From: Trichomonas vaginalis G3
Lineage: Eukaryota; Parabasalia; Trichomonadida; Trichomonadidae
DNA: 64,000 nucleotides
Assembly (NCBI RefSeq): GCF_026262505.1
Contig: NC_067206.1
Coordinates: forward strand, 12,171,507-12,235,506
Direction: 5' to 3'
Position numbers and translations under genes: made by a program. A model generated the notes under the pieces. The model was not told the DNA's origin, ran no database searches, and saw only the letters and a list, made by a program, of their open reading frames with translations. This document shows, piece by piece, positions 1 to 8,963 of the stretch (its first letter is position 1; each line of letters starts with the position of its first letter).

Positions 1-177
1 TGCATACCATGGTGGCAAACCTAACGCAGCGTCATTTGACATGGCAGTTTGCATTTGTACATCTGTTGGCACTTGACCATAGTTTGCCATTGCAGTTTGT
101 ATTCTAACTTCATTTGGAATATTCTCTGGGTTTGGTTGTCCAGGTTGCTGTGCATTCGCTAAGTTCTGTGCGTCCAT
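1..177 (-). CDS. Maverick 120-aa protein, N-terminal part (partial)
   Basis: ATG at 177 on the minus strand; the frame is open to the window edge. It encodes the same N-terminus as the 120-aa ORF at 14574-14936 (starting MDAQNLANAQQPG). Rich in Asn, Gln and Pro, with no recognised domain. Its conservation in two elements argues that it is a real Maverick gene, possibly a virion-associated protein by position; this is inference. Confidence 0.7.
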   Translation of the reverse strand, partial: MDAQNLANAQQPGQPNPENIPNEVRIQTAMANYGQVPTDVQMQTAMSNDAALGLPPWYA

Positions 178-200
178 TTAATATTAGATAAAAATATCTC

Positions 201-332
201 TTACGAGTACATATACTGAACATTTGCAGGCATTGGTTCATCTTCATATTCTCTGTACTTTTCTGCCACGTCAAAGAAATAAATGACACAATGGAAAAAA
301 CCTAAAACAAGTAGTCCTATTTCAAACCACAT
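201..332 (-). CDS. 43-aa single-pass membrane protein of Maverick
   Basis: A short ORF overlapping the last bases of the methyltransferase gene in another frame. It begins MWFEIGLLVLGFFH, giving one hydrophobic segment (about residues 3-20), then an acidic, Tyr-rich tail ending in MYS. The same ORF, start and overlap occur in element 2 at 14419-14550. Function unknown; a small virion or host-membrane protein is possible. Its conservation and the conserved overlap support it as a real gene, although the two elements are too similar for a strong codon-level test. Confidence 0.55.
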   Translation of the reverse strand: MWFEIGLLVLGFFHCVIYFFDVAEKYREYEDEPMPANVQYMYS

Positions 333-1135
333 TTACTTACTAATAAAATTTCTTTGTTATGACACTTTCTCCAGTTTATAGGACCTCTCTCATATTCTAT
401 CTTGTCATATCTAAACTCATAGTCATGTATGTCCTCTAACCATCTCATAACGGTTTCCAAACCACTTTTATCGGATGTAAAGTAAAAGCATGGATGGTTA
501 TGTATAACGTCTAAAGTTTCTAAAGAGTCTCTCAAAGTCCAGTCTACTTGGTATTGAAAATCCCATGTGTTATAGAACGGCGGGTCCACTATAAAGAAAA
601 CATTTTCCTTGTCTTTATATTTTTCATACAACTCTGTCCAATGACATCTCACAAACTCTATACCCTCAATATATTTTTCTATGTCCTCTTTGAAAACATT
701 TGTATAGTTAAGATATAAAACTTTTGACATAAGTGTTTCAATGTCATGAACTCTTATAGCACCACTATATAATAGTCTAGCAGATATACTATCCCAGTCT
801 ATATATTCTGCTTTTTTCAAAACCTCTCTCACAATATTTTTCTTATCTAATGGTATACGTTCCATCTTACCTATAGGTATCTTTTCTTTTAACTCTTTCA
901 ATATATTGTTTGTGTCTGGAATATGTTTGAGACGGTCCATATAGTTGTCGAAGTCATTGCATATAATCTTTGAGTCTGGGAATATTGTATGGCACAAATG
1001 GGATATATAGAAACTTCCACCGAACAAATCTACAAATGTTAGACCATTCGGTAGTTTCTTAAGTTCTCTCAATATAATATCTTTACATCTACTCTTATTT
1101 CCAAAGAACGGTAACGGAGGTTTTGTAAAATTCAT
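317..1135 (-). CDS. DNA N6-adenine methyltransferase (D12/Dam-like)
   Basis: 272 aa, predicted to transfer a methyl group from S-adenosylmethionine to adenine N6 in DNA. Visible motifs are PFFGNKS near the N-terminus (AdoMet-binding motif X-like), FVDLFGGS at about residues 34-41 (motif I), NDFDNYM, and the catalytic DPPF (IVDPPFYN) in the C-terminal half. This is the D12-class arrangement of Dam. T. vaginalis DNA carries N6-methyladenine, and Maverick-borne methyltransferases have been proposed as the source (established knowledge). The gene is intact and differs from the element-2 copy at only four positions (E/A, A/S, D/N, W/R). Its 3' end overlaps the 43-aa ORF. Paired initiators lie upstream at 1168-1186. 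It may mark element DNA as self or control its expression; that is inference. Confidence 0.88.
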   Translation of the reverse strand: MNFTKPPLPFFGNKSRCKDIILRELKKLPNGLTFVDLFGGSFYISHLCHTIFPDSKIICNDFDNYMDRLKHIPDTNNILKELKEKIPIGKMERIPLDKKNIVREVLKKAEYIDWDSISARLLYSGAIRVHDIETLMSKVLYLNYTNVFKEDIEKYIEGIEFVRCHWTELYEKYKDKENVFFIVDPPFYNTWDFQYQVDWTLRDSLETLDVIHNHPCFYFTSDKSGLETVMRWLEDIHDYEFRYDKIEYERGPINWRKCHNKEILLVSKCGLK

Positions 1136-1167
1136 TTATATATAATAATAAAAATGTTTTTTTCCTG

Positions 1168-1186
1168 AAAAGTGACAGAAAAGTGA
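1168..1186 (-). promoter_or_regulatory. Tandem initiator-like elements before MTase
   Basis: On the minus strand the octamer TCACTTTT occurs twice, at 1186-1179 and 1175-1168. It matches the T. vaginalis initiator consensus (TCA, pyrimidine, T/A-rich). The closer one is about 33 bp before the ATG. Element 2 has a single copy at the equivalent place (13577-13584), and host genes here use the same octamer. This suggests that the element uses the host transcription start machinery. Confidence 0.6.
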
Positions 1187-1251
1187 CAAAGCATGAAAAC
1201 ATATATAATTTGTGAAAAGCGACACATTATATAATGTTTTCGACCCATAAG

Positions 1252-1474
1252 AAGGCTTCTCAAAGTATACTTCCTTGGAACGCCTGTAACTTTTCCTGTA
1301 GCGACGATAGACCCTTACTTGTCCGGACAAATATATACTAAACTTTTTATGGGCTAGAGGGCACGAAGTGCCTGGAAGGCCATCCCAAAGAAAAAAAAAA
1401 ACTTCATTATACTAAACATCTTCAGGGCTAGAGGGCACGAAGTGCCTGGAGGCCCCACTACCTTTTTTTTTTTT
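1252..1474. repeat. Terminal inverted repeat, Maverick element 1
   Basis: Matches both termini of element 2. From the outside inward it has a T/A run, CCCCACTACC, a hairpin GGCACGAAGTGCC (1434-1446), a second hairpin of the same sequence (1360-1372), each next to GGGCTAGAGG, then the perfect palindrome TTGTCCGGACAA (1319-1330), a block containing TAGCGACGATAG, and GAAGGCTTCTC. Likely a recognition region for integrase or for the terminal protein that primes replication, as in protein-primed elements (family knowledge plus inference). Confidence 0.85.
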
Positions 1475-2569
1475 AATATTATATAAAAAGTCTCTTTAAT
1501 ATCTATATTTCATATTTTTATCGATTTTTAAAGTTTTTGCGAAAAGTATTCAATTATTTTTGCTATTTGGTCGGGTAAATGTTAGATTTGCGACATTTTC
1601 TGATATGATATTCAGATTCGACGTTGATAATAATGCTTATAGAACCCTCTTGCTATTGTGTCAAAATTGCGAAACCGATAGCAAAAATATCTCGCAATAT
1701 CAAAATTGAGATATTGAGTGAATTATGCATTATAGAGATTAAAAATCTGATTTGTGAAAACATCTCATCAGTTTCTAGCTAATTCAAAAATCTTTACTAT
1801 CTTATTCGATTAAAATGAAAAGGGAATAGTTTCATTATGCTTTAAATGACAGCCTTATAATATAATCATAGTTTTCGCTCAATATGCAGCATTTTTTTTT
1901 CGAAATCTATGGTCAATATCCTAAATACTGATTGCTTTGCATTCATATCTCTTACATTTTCTATACCAACATCACTATTCATTGCTATTCCTATCTTTTT
2001 CATTTTTGTTTGTTTCTCATAATTTCTCAAAAAACATGATAGCTTGATATTTGTAAATATCATACTTTATAACGTAAATAAGAACTTGACCTATTAAGAA
2101 AAGCAGTAATGAAAAGAAAATCTGAAATTCATAAAAATTACAAGTTTCTGATGACAATTAGCTTAATTAAACCAGGTACAAGATTATATAATTGTATTTT
2201 CTATCCAATTATCCATATAATATCTTATCCAGAAAAAATAACTTGATCAATACCAAATGATTTTTTAACTAGTAAATAAAGTATTTTCTTTACACACACA
2301 TTGTATATCATAGTTTTTTTTTTTTTTGGTTTCGCAAAACATCCAAAAACAAATATGCTATAAAAGTGACAATTTTAGCAAAACGAAACCCTTAATTAGA
2401 TTTTTTGGTTTCTAGGCTTTTTTATTCCCACATATTTTAGAAGGATTTAAAATCGATGATTTTTCAGGGCAAATAACCGTTTTGATTCAGATGGCTTTTT
2501 GGATAGTTTACATTCTGCTTTTTGAGGACGGGAAATAATTTGAATGGTTTACATCTATAACCATTTCTC
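1475..2569. other. Intergenic A/T-rich DNA, no gene seen
   Basis: Flanks Maverick element 1 and leads to the Ras-like gene. I see only short ORFs without protein-like composition (for example a 65-codon minus frame at 1866-2063) and homopolymer A/T runs. The Ras promoter must lie near 2540-2569. No clear TCA-type initiator stands out; CTATAACCATTTCTC just before the ATG is the nearest candidate. Confidence 0.5.
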
Positions 2570-3145
2570 ATGGCTGAGTACAAAATCGTTGTCTTCGGAG
2601 CTGGTGCTGTCGGCAAATCAGCTCTTACAATCCAATTCGTTCAGGGCCAATTCATTACAGATTATGATCCAACAATTGAAGACTCTTACAAACGTCCGTT
2701 AAACATTGATGGTGAATCTGTTCAATTAGATATCACAGATACCGCAGGACAGGATGATTTCGCTGCTATGCGTACATCTTACATGCGCCAGGGCAAGGGC
2801 TTCATCCTTGTCTACGCTATCGATGATCGTGCTTCCTTCGAAGAAATGGAAGCCTTCCATCGTGAACTTATTCGCACAAAGTGCACATCTACAGTTCCAT
2901 GCGTTATCTGCGGTAACAAGTGTGACCTTGAAGAACGTCGATTAGTTAGCAAGGCTGAGGGTGAAGAACTCGCTGCTAAGCTTAAATGCAGATTCTTTGA
3001 AACATCAGCTCTTACAAATTACAATATTCATGAAACATTCACAGCATTAGTTAAGGATATTATTGCAGAATCCAAGCCAAAGCCAACAGATGATAATAAA
3101 CAAGACAAACCAGAAGAAGGCGGTAACTGCTGCTACCTCATCTAA
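2570..3145 (+). CDS. Ras-family small GTPase
   Basis: 191 aa, membrane-anchored GTP/GDP switch of the Ras/Rap type. All G motifs are visible and keep Ras numbering: P-loop GAGAVGKS (10-17, Gly12 kept, Ala at 13), switch I YDPTIEDSY with Thr35, DTAGQ with Gln61, NKCD, and ETSA. The tail is Lys/Pro-rich and ends CCYLI, a CaaX box whose terminal Ile favours geranylgeranylation. An intact effector loop identical to Ras/Rap implies a true signalling GTPase rather than Rab or Arf. Codon use is richer in C-ending codons than in neighbouring genes, which suggests good expression. The start is the first ATG and aligns with MTEYK of Ras. Which Ras subfamily it belongs to cannot be settled by eye. Confidence 0.95.
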   Translation: MAEYKIVVFGAGAVGKSALTIQFVQGQFITDYDPTIEDSYKRPLNIDGESVQLDITDTAGQDDFAAMRTSYMRQGKGFILVYAIDDRASFEEMEAFHRELIRTKCTSTVPCVICGNKCDLEERRLVSKAEGEELAAKLKCRFFETSALTNYNIHETFTALVKDIIAESKPKPTDDNKQDKPEEGGNCCYLI

Positions 3146-4584
3146 AATTTTATTTCGGATAAAATAGAAAAATGCACTGATTTTTAAACTTATAAATACT
3201 TTTATTTACAAAAGATTAAATTTTATCCCGTATCTTTAACTTACAGAAGTAAAATTTTACTCTAAATCTGCTTAATTTGGTTGTTTGATTGTAACTTGTT
3301 CAACCTACTTTAATGCAAAAAAATTCATTGGCTAGAGGTCTAGTATTGTATTCAGGAAACAGTCAGCCAAACAATCAAACATTAAAAATAAAAATTTATT
3401 TATCTTTTGATAAAATCTGATAAAATAGAAAATATTCGATCTCATGCTTCCGTAGTTAATATACGAAACACGGTCGCGAGTCGTCCGTTCTCAGATGTCC
3501 GCATAGTGATGGACCCATTCACTCGTAACCGATTCTTCTCAAAAAGGAATCATTCAATTTTGAAAAATTTAATAATGAGAATTCATTTGATGTAATTGTC
3601 GATTCGGAATTTATGAAATCTGACATTTACTTTTTGACATTTTTCTTAAATTTCATAAGTTTCTGATTCATTATTAACATAAAATACACCGAACTCAAAA
3701 TTTTAAGAATGAGACAAAAACATGGGTCCATTCAAAAGTTCAAAAAATCCAATTCAATAAGCCGATTGTTCGGTGCTATTTTATATGTCTCAAGAACGAG
3801 ATTTCGCATCACGATTTGGCATTTCTTTCAAAAATTTTTAGCGAAAAATCATGTCACTTTTTAATTTCCGAATCCCCTTATCCGCCAAAAATTACGCACA
3901 TGTTTTTGTGTTTTCATCTGATTAACCACTTATATATTATCTAAAAGTAGATCAATTCCCATTTCTTTTGAGTCTGATTGAGAATAAGAGTATCAGATTT
4001 TCACCGAGCAGTGATTTGAATATAGGTATATCACACTTCCGTACAAGTTGCACAATATTTTAATCGTCTAGGATTCTTATTATAGTTTTACACCATGAAT
4101 GACTCTATTTTCGATCGAAATTTCTTTTTTGAATTATTATAGGTGTTGAATAGCAAGATTATTTGATGATTTACATCCGAATATATTCATATTTTAAACA
4201 AAATTGATCTGAAATCAAAATTATTCTGTGATAAGTTTGAATAAGAAGGGCAAAATAGATCTAGAAAAGGAACTCTAGAAGAAATTCTGTTTGCATAATT
4301 CAATAATTATATCATCATTGCTAATATACGAATTATCAACTCAATAAAGATTAAACTCAATAATGATTGAATTCTTTTGAAAATTTCCAAGATATTGCCA
4401 GCCATTTTTATTCCCTAGCGTTATTTGATATCAAATTAATAGAGTTTCAAATTTCAAACAGAATTCAGACTTCCTCCAGAATTAAACAACCAATCAGTTT
4501 GAATGAGTAAGCATAAGATATTTGTTAGAGGAAAAGAAATCATTGATGCACTTAGGGAGTAACAATTCCAGGAACTTCCCTTTG
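3146..4584. other. Long intergenic region, no gene seen
   Basis: About 1.4 kb between the Ras-like gene and the CENP-X-like gene. It is A/T-rich with frequent stops in all frames. A 62-codon plus frame at 3407-3595 has no protein-like features. I found no RNA gene or repeat that I could support. Confidence 0.45.
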
Positions 4585-4592
4585 TCACTTTT
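4580..4592 (+). promoter_or_regulatory. Initiator (Inr) with overlapping CCTTTG box
   Basis: CCTTTGTCACTTTT spans a T. vaginalis-type initiator (TCACTTTT from 4585) directly preceded by CCTTTG, which resembles the M5 motif reported at trichomonad transcription starts. Transcription from the A at about 4587 would leave a 5' leader of about 19 nt before the ATG at 4606. It would exclude the longer upstream reading frame beginning at 4522. Confidence 0.7.
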
Positions 4593-4605
4593 CTTTCTTT
4601 TTTTC

Positions 4606-4851
4606 ATGGCAGAAGACGCAAAATTTAGAACAGCAACAATCAAAGCAATTATTGAATCAGCATTAGCAGATCAAAATGATGACCAAAAACTAAGAATTCC
4701 GCCGACAACTGTTGAACTTATCGCCGAATATCTAAGGTGTGTCGTAGTAGAAGCGACAGAACGTGCAGTAGATGTAGCAGGTGACGAGAAAGTTATCGAC
4801 GAATCTCATTTAGAGAAAATTTTACCGCAATTACTTCTTGATATTTCTTGA
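4606..4851 (+). CDS. CENP-X/MHF2-like histone-fold protein
   Basis: 81 aa from the ATG chosen by the initiator at 4585. CENP-X (MHF2, STRA13) is a small histone-fold protein that pairs with CENP-S. The complex works at kinetochores and with FANCM-type helicases at stalled forks. Diagnostic features are a helix with ELIAEYLRCVVVEATERAV (about 39-57) and the C-terminal signature HLEKILPQLLLDIS, which closely follows the family's HLEKILPQLLLDF ending. The length fits the family (about 80 aa). Frames upstream of 4606 (LGSNNSRNFPL...) lie before the predicted transcription start and are rejected. A CENP-S partner was not seen in the window. Confidence 0.85.
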   Translation: MAEDAKFRTATIKAIIESALADQNDDQKLRIPPTTVELIAEYLRCVVVEATERAVDVAGDEKVIDESHLEKILPQLLLDIS

Positions 4852-5304
4852 GTCATTTAGTCCGTATTTTTGCTTTTAATTTTAGTACTTATATCACTTT
4901 GATCACTCTTTTTTTTATTGATTCAGAGTATCTTTACAATTTCGAATATAAGAAAGAAAATCTTCTTATCAACTCCCGATAAAATTACCTGTATGTAACA
5001 AACGACCTACGTGGACTCAATAAAACTCTTTTTATAAAACGCTATTGATATATTTTTTTTTAATACCAATTTTTATACTTGAAAACATTGAGGATGGAAC
5101 ATTCCAAGTCATGATTCAAATTTTTAACTTCTACTATTAACTTTTTTTTTGATGATTATTTTTTTTTCAAATGTTTTTGTTTTGAACTGGATTTTTATAA
5201 GTTATAATTTTAAACTGGTAGTGACTTAACAAAATGATCCTAAAGTAAACAATATTCTTTAAAATAAAAATTAAATAATAAATAATTGAAATGCCATTAA
5301 AAAT
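4852..5304. other. Convergent 3' intergenic region
   Basis: Lies between the 3' ends of the convergent CENP-X-like and phosphatase genes. Very A/T-rich with long T runs. TAAA-rich stretches may serve for polyadenylation, but no site can be fixed. No gene is seen. Confidence 0.4.
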
Positions 5305-5844
5305 TTACTTAAGATGGGCAAGGCATTCTGGTAAGTATTCATGAGGAAGCTTCTGAACAGGAGGATTATATAATTCGATAAATTGTTCATCTATTTGACG
5401 AGCTTTGGTTCCAGTAAAACGTCTATACTCTTCAAAGATCGATGTGAGTGTCCATTGTTGAATCTTTCTTAAGCATCCTACAACGGATCCAGTTCTATGC
5501 TTTCCTTTATTACAATGAATATAAATTGGATGACTTCTACGGTCAGCTAAATGACACATTGCCTCATTCATAAGTTCGGTCGGAATAATTTTGAATGGTT
5601 CTTTATTACCTTCCATAGGCACTCGAATCAATTTAATGTTGTTAGCGTCTAAGAATTCTTGATTACTTTGTGAGTAGTCTTCTGGGCATAAGAATAGAAT
5701 GGTCTTCAATCCAAGATGTCGGAGAAACGAGAAATTTCTCTGATTTGGATAAGATCCTCTGTATATCCCTTTGGCAACAAGCGAAAAGTTGACAGGAGGA
5801 ACTAATAATTCTTCAGGATTTGCCTGAGAAAAGTAGGACGTCAT
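5305..5844 (-). CDS. SIW14/PFA-DSP-type atypical dual-specificity phosphatase
   Basis: 179 aa. Plant and fungal SIW14/PFA-DSP enzymes are Cys-based phosphatases that hydrolyse inositol pyrophosphates, and some act on phosphotyrosine. The P-loop HCNKGKHRTG gives Cys111 and Arg117 of CX5R, with the basic KGKHR pattern typical of this group. The N-terminal block NFSLVAKGIYRGSYPNQRNF (about 19-38) is also a family signature. The length matches the family. Upstream on the minus strand are AAAGTGACA and ACAACGATA; the latter resembles a Myb recognition element. Convergent with the CENP-X-like gene. The exact substrate is not deducible. Confidence 0.9.
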   Translation of the reverse strand: MTSYFSQANPEELLVPPVNFSLVAKGIYRGSYPNQRNFSFLRHLGLKTILFLCPEDYSQSNQEFLDANNIKLIRVPMEGNKEPFKIIPTELMNEAMCHLADRRSHPIYIHCNKGKHRTGSVVGCLRKIQQWTLTSIFEEYRRFTGTKARQIDEQFIELYNPPVQKLPHEYLPECLAHLK

Positions 5845-6084
5845 TCCTCACTAATGTATCGTTGTGTCACTTTTATTTGTAAACTAAAAAAAATCTTGAG
5901 ATAAAATTGCCTTACTCAATAGCTGATTTATGATGTTTATGAGACCATCTATGAGGAGTTTATTAGACACACAATTGTAAATACTAATTTGGCTGTTAGT
6001 TTTTTTTTGAATCGTATATTTACAAACAAACAAAAAAAGAAAGATAATACAAACAAAAAATATCAGTCATTACCTCGTATGTGA

Positions 6085-6933
6085 TTAGCTATTCCAATCA
6101 TATTTATAATCAAATAAATATCCGAGATTTGTAAAGAGAGTTCTAAATAACTTGAGATAAAATGAATAGTCAGGCTCTTCTTCAAATCTTAATCCGCGTA
6201 CAAAACTCATGTAAAGGGAGAATTCTTCTGGAAGATCTTTACAAAGTTGATCAATAGATGTCTTCATTTTCGTTTCAGTAATTTTTGCATAATCGTGCAT
6301 TCCAGACCATGGCAGTGTTCCTTTTAGAAAATATATTAAGACGTATCCAAGTGATTCCATATCATCACGCCTTGTTTCACGTACACCTATGTGAGCATTA
6401 ACAGAATTATATCTAGCCGTCCCAACAACACTTTCTTCATCACAATATTTGATGTGAGATTGAGTTTCAGGATCAATATAATTAATTGCAAGTCCAAAAT
6501 CAATAAGATGCACCAGGTTAGACTTGTTTCCACGCCCAATTAAGAAATTTTGTGGTTTGATATCTCGATGAACAAATCCTTTCTTATGAACATATTGAAT
6601 TCTATTAATTATTTGATCAGCTAGCATTAGGACTGTTTTCAGTGAAAATTTTTTATTGCAATTTTGAAATAATTCTTCTAACGAATATGAAAATAGGTCC
6701 ATGACAAGAACATTATTATTTTCATGTTGCCCAAACCATTTGACAGATGAAAAGCCTACTGCACCGGAAAAATATCTGTATAATCGACATTCATATAAAA
6801 GTTGAAGATTTGGATTGTCTTGAGGCTCATATTTGATAGCAACACTATCCCCATTTTCATCTTCACCACGGAATATCTCTCCAAAAGAGCCTTTACCGAT
6901 TTTTTCGCAAATTTTATACTTCCATGGTTTCAT
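6085..6933 (-). CDS. Casein kinase 1 family Ser/Thr protein kinase
   Basis: 282 aa, a kinase domain almost alone. Visible elements are the Gly loop GKGSFGE (13-19), VAIK with Lys34, HRDIKPQN with Asp124, and DFG at Asp145. The CK1-specific activation segment is GTARYNSVNAH followed by RRDDMESLGYVL, where other kinases have an APE motif. All catalytic residues are present, so it should be active. CK1 kinases are greatly expanded in trichomonads. The C-terminal regulatory tail of CK1 delta/epsilon is absent. The start is supported by an initiator-like TGTCAAAATG overlapping the ATG on the minus strand. Confidence 0.95.
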   Translation of the reverse strand: MKPWKYKICEKIGKGSFGEIFRGEDENGDSVAIKYEPQDNPNLQLLYECRLYRYFSGAVGFSSVKWFGQHENNNVLVMDLFSYSLEELFQNCNKKFSLKTVLMLADQIINRIQYVHKKGFVHRDIKPQNFLIGRGNKSNLVHLIDFGLAINYIDPETQSHIKYCDEESVVGTARYNSVNAHIGVRETRRDDMESLGYVLIYFLKGTLPWSGMHDYAKITETKMKTSIDQLCKDLPEEFSLYMSFVRGLRFEEEPDYSFYLKLFRTLFTNLGYLFDYKYDWNS

Positions 6934-7099
6934 TTTGACAAATAAATTTCAAAATTTTACATTTGACAAACAATGACTTGTGATATGAAAATTTTTAAGT
7001 TTTCACAATGATTTTTATGGAAATAGGACTGATAGCCGTCATAATATTAAAATAACATATTTTTAAAACACAAATTATGATTAAATTTTTAGGATTTTG

Positions 7100-7107
7100 T
7101 CACTTTT
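7100..7107 (+). promoter_or_regulatory. Initiator (Inr)
   Basis: TTGTCACTTTTTG gives TCACTTTT starting at 7100, 26 bp before the ATG at 7126. It is identical to the core of the initiators at 4585 and in the Maverick MTase leader. Confidence 0.7.
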
Positions 7108-7125
7108 TGAAATATTTTTGAAATT

Positions 7126-7584
7126 ATGGCATGTATTGCCTCTGCATGTCACAATTTTGTTTATGTAATTAGTGCATTATCATTTCTAATTTGTGCAGTT
7201 TCTTCTGCTTATAATTTAGTTCAACTTGTCCAAAAGAAAAAATATGCAGTTTTCGAATTTAAATTCGACTTAGAATCACCTAACTACTTACTTGGAACAG
7301 TTTTTCAATCTGCAGTTTTATCAGTTTTTTGCCTTTTTGCTACAATACATGAAATTGCTTCGTTTTTCCATATTACACTTTTCGATTTCATGGGAAAGCT
7401 TATGGGACGCGCTTTTACGCACATCCTTGTAGCTTCATTTTCATTAGGATGGTGTGGTGGGTTAGGATTGATCATTTGCTTCTTCGAATACTTTGTTGCT
7501 ATAGTATGCTGTTTTGCATCGATAATTGAATCATGGAACATGACTGAAGAAAGCTCATCTGACACAATTAACCAAAAAGTTTAA
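7126..7584 (+). CDS. Four-helix membrane protein, unknown
   Basis: 152 aa, not recognised. It has about four hydrophobic segments (roughly residues 8-30, 60-80, 92-110 and 112-135) with several Cys and Gly residues in the last two (for example GWCGGLGLIICFF). The C-terminus is short and polar (about 20 residues, Ser/Glu-rich). Topology resembles MARVEL or tetraspanin-like proteins, but the CCG of tetraspanins is absent, so no family is claimed. An initiator at 7100 and the divergent CK1 gene upstream support expression. The minus-strand ORF inside it (7305-7565) is a shadow. Confidence 0.7.
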   Translation: MACIASACHNFVYVISALSFLICAVSSAYNLVQLVQKKKYAVFEFKFDLESPNYLLGTVFQSAVLSVFCLFATIHEIASFFHITLFDFMGKLMGRAFTHILVASFSLGWCGGLGLIICFFEYFVAIVCCFASIIESWNMTEESSSDTINQKV

Positions 7585-7733
7585 TTTCAATTTTTTCCTT
7601 TGATACTTAATAAAAAACTGTTTGTATTCGTCTTATAAAAAAACAATTATTTGATTTTCCATTAATTTTTTAATCTTATTTTCCATGAATTTAGAAAAGA
7701 ATCCAATGAACCCCTTCCTTGGTTGCCATATAT

Positions 7734-7977
7734 CATTTTGGGGACGCGGTCTTTGCAAATATCCAAAAATAACAGAATGTTCGGCGTTAATAACTTGAAT
7801 GCGATATATTGGCTGACAAAATGCATCAATGCAATGCTACTGGTCGCTACATGCCATTTTGGGGAACAGCACCTATGTGAATCTCCAAAAATGACACAAC
7901 GTTCGGGATTCTTAATTTTAATGAGAAATATCTACTGACAAAGTTGAACAGTGCACTGCCATTGGTCACTATATGTA
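7734..7977. repeat. Two diverged tandem units of about 122 bp
   Basis: The phrase ATTTTGGGGA, then a CCAAAAAT block, TGTTCGG or CGTTCGG, a TAATTTTAATG or TAACTTGAATG block, CTGACAAA, and a TGGTCGCTA or TGGTCACTA block recurs with a period of about 122 bp. A third partial start (GTAGTTCTGGGAG) follows. No coding potential is seen. It may be an old satellite or transposon scrap between the membrane-protein gene and RRP1. Confidence 0.6.
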
Positions 7978-8102
7978 GTTCTGGGAGACTTTTTAATTTT
8001 AATTACGTTTAAATTAAATAATTTTTAATTTTTTTTTTCAAATAAAATTCTATTACTTTATATTAAATCTGTGATAGGCATATACAATGAAAACCTTTTG
8101 AA

Positions 8103-8963
8103 TTATTTGTTTTCTTCTTCATCAATAACGCCAAGCTTAAGAACTGGTTTTCCTTTGTTTTGGCGATCCAAGTTGACAGCAACAAGGAGTTCTTGAAGCT
8201 CTGAAGCCTTCTGAACTCTGAGGCTGTGTATCTTTTGGTTAGAATCCTTATGTTTGATGGAATTGTTCAAACGAGAAAGAAGTGTGCGAAGGAACTTAAT
8301 GCAAAACTCTTCTTCTGATCCGTAGAAGGCTTCTCCAACAGAATCAATGAGAGGAGTAATAATCTTAAAATCAATTCTTAAAACTAAGGAAGCATTAGTC
8401 GTACTCTTAAGAAACTCATCTTCAAATGGTGCAAGGAACTTATATCCCGTCTTTGCGTCCATCTGAACTAACTCTGGGAGATAATCTGTAAGAACATCAA
8501 CTAAATGGAGCTTGAAACCATTTCCTCTTGTGTTTTCGAATACAAGATGAATGATTTCAAACAAGAAATCGTAATCTTTATGTTCTTTGCAGAATGAAAC
8601 GAGCTTATCTAAAATTTTACGGCATAAAACGAGGTATTTATCTGTCCGCCACTTGTCAAGCCTTTCCCATTGCTTAACCATGCACTCGATATATGCTCTG
8701 TAAAATGCTTTTGAATTTTCAACGGAGAGAACATCAAAAATGGCAACAATTTTATCACAAAACGCATGCTGTGTAAGTTGTCCATCTGTCATCCAGAGAG
8801 CATTCCATAAAATATACCAAATTGTTTCTGCATCTTTTGCTGGAAGCTCTTGGAGCTGTTTAATCCATGCTGCTGTATCAGCAATAGCAGCATCGCGTGT
8901 CTCTTGCTCGTTTGCAACTAATTCTTGTGCCCAGACAAACTTTTGTCCACAAATTAAAGCCAT
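8103..8963 (-). CDS. RRP1/Nop52-like rRNA processing protein
   Basis: 286 aa. RRP1 (Nop52, RRP1A/B in animals) is a nucleolar protein for 27S/32S pre-rRNA processing in 60S subunit assembly. The signature block is clear: an LWNALWMTDGQLTQ segment (the family has LWKGLFYCMWMSDK), then FYRAYIECMVKQWERLDKWR and TDKYLVLCRKIL (the family has REWxxIDRxRLDKFYML). The upstream frame continues to a GTG at 9002, but the first ATG is at 8963, preceded 16 bp upstream by TCAAAGA, an initiator-like match. The Lys-rich tail of animal proteins is short here, ending EEENK. Confidence 0.87.
   Translation of the reverse strand: MALICGQKFVWAQELVANEQETRDAAIADTAAWIKQLQELPAKDAETIWYILWNALWMTDGQLTQHAFCDKIVAIFDVLSVENSKAFYRAYIECMVKQWERLDKWRTDKYLVLCRKILDKLVSFCKEHKDYDFLFEIIHLVFENTRGNGFKLHLVDVLTDYLPELVQMDAKTGYKFLAPFEDEFLKSTTNASLVLRIDFKIITPLIDSVGEAFYGSEEEFCIKFLRTLLSRLNNSIKHKDSNQKIHSLRVQKASELQELLVAVNLDRQNKGKPVLKLGVIDEEENK

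Larger units (their letters stand above)
1..1474 (-). mobile_element. Maverick/Polinton element 1, terminal part
   Basis: This is the MTase-side end of a Maverick (Polinton), cut by the window edge. Read on the minus strand inward from position 1474, it shows a terminal inverted repeat, a DNA adenine methyltransferase, a 43-aa membrane ORF, and the start of a 120-aa ORF. The order and sequence match the left end of element 2 (13330 onward) almost base for base; the two methyltransferases differ at four residues. Very high identity implies recent transposition or gene conversion. It is inverted relative to element 2, and its outer end abuts host DNA at about 1475. Confidence 0.9.

Noticed and set aside
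1866..2063. 65-aa minus ORF
   Set aside because: No domain, no initiator, composition like translated A/T-rich DNA.
7305..7565. 86-aa minus ORF
   Set aside because: Shadow of the four-helix membrane protein gene, which has an initiator and sensible composition.
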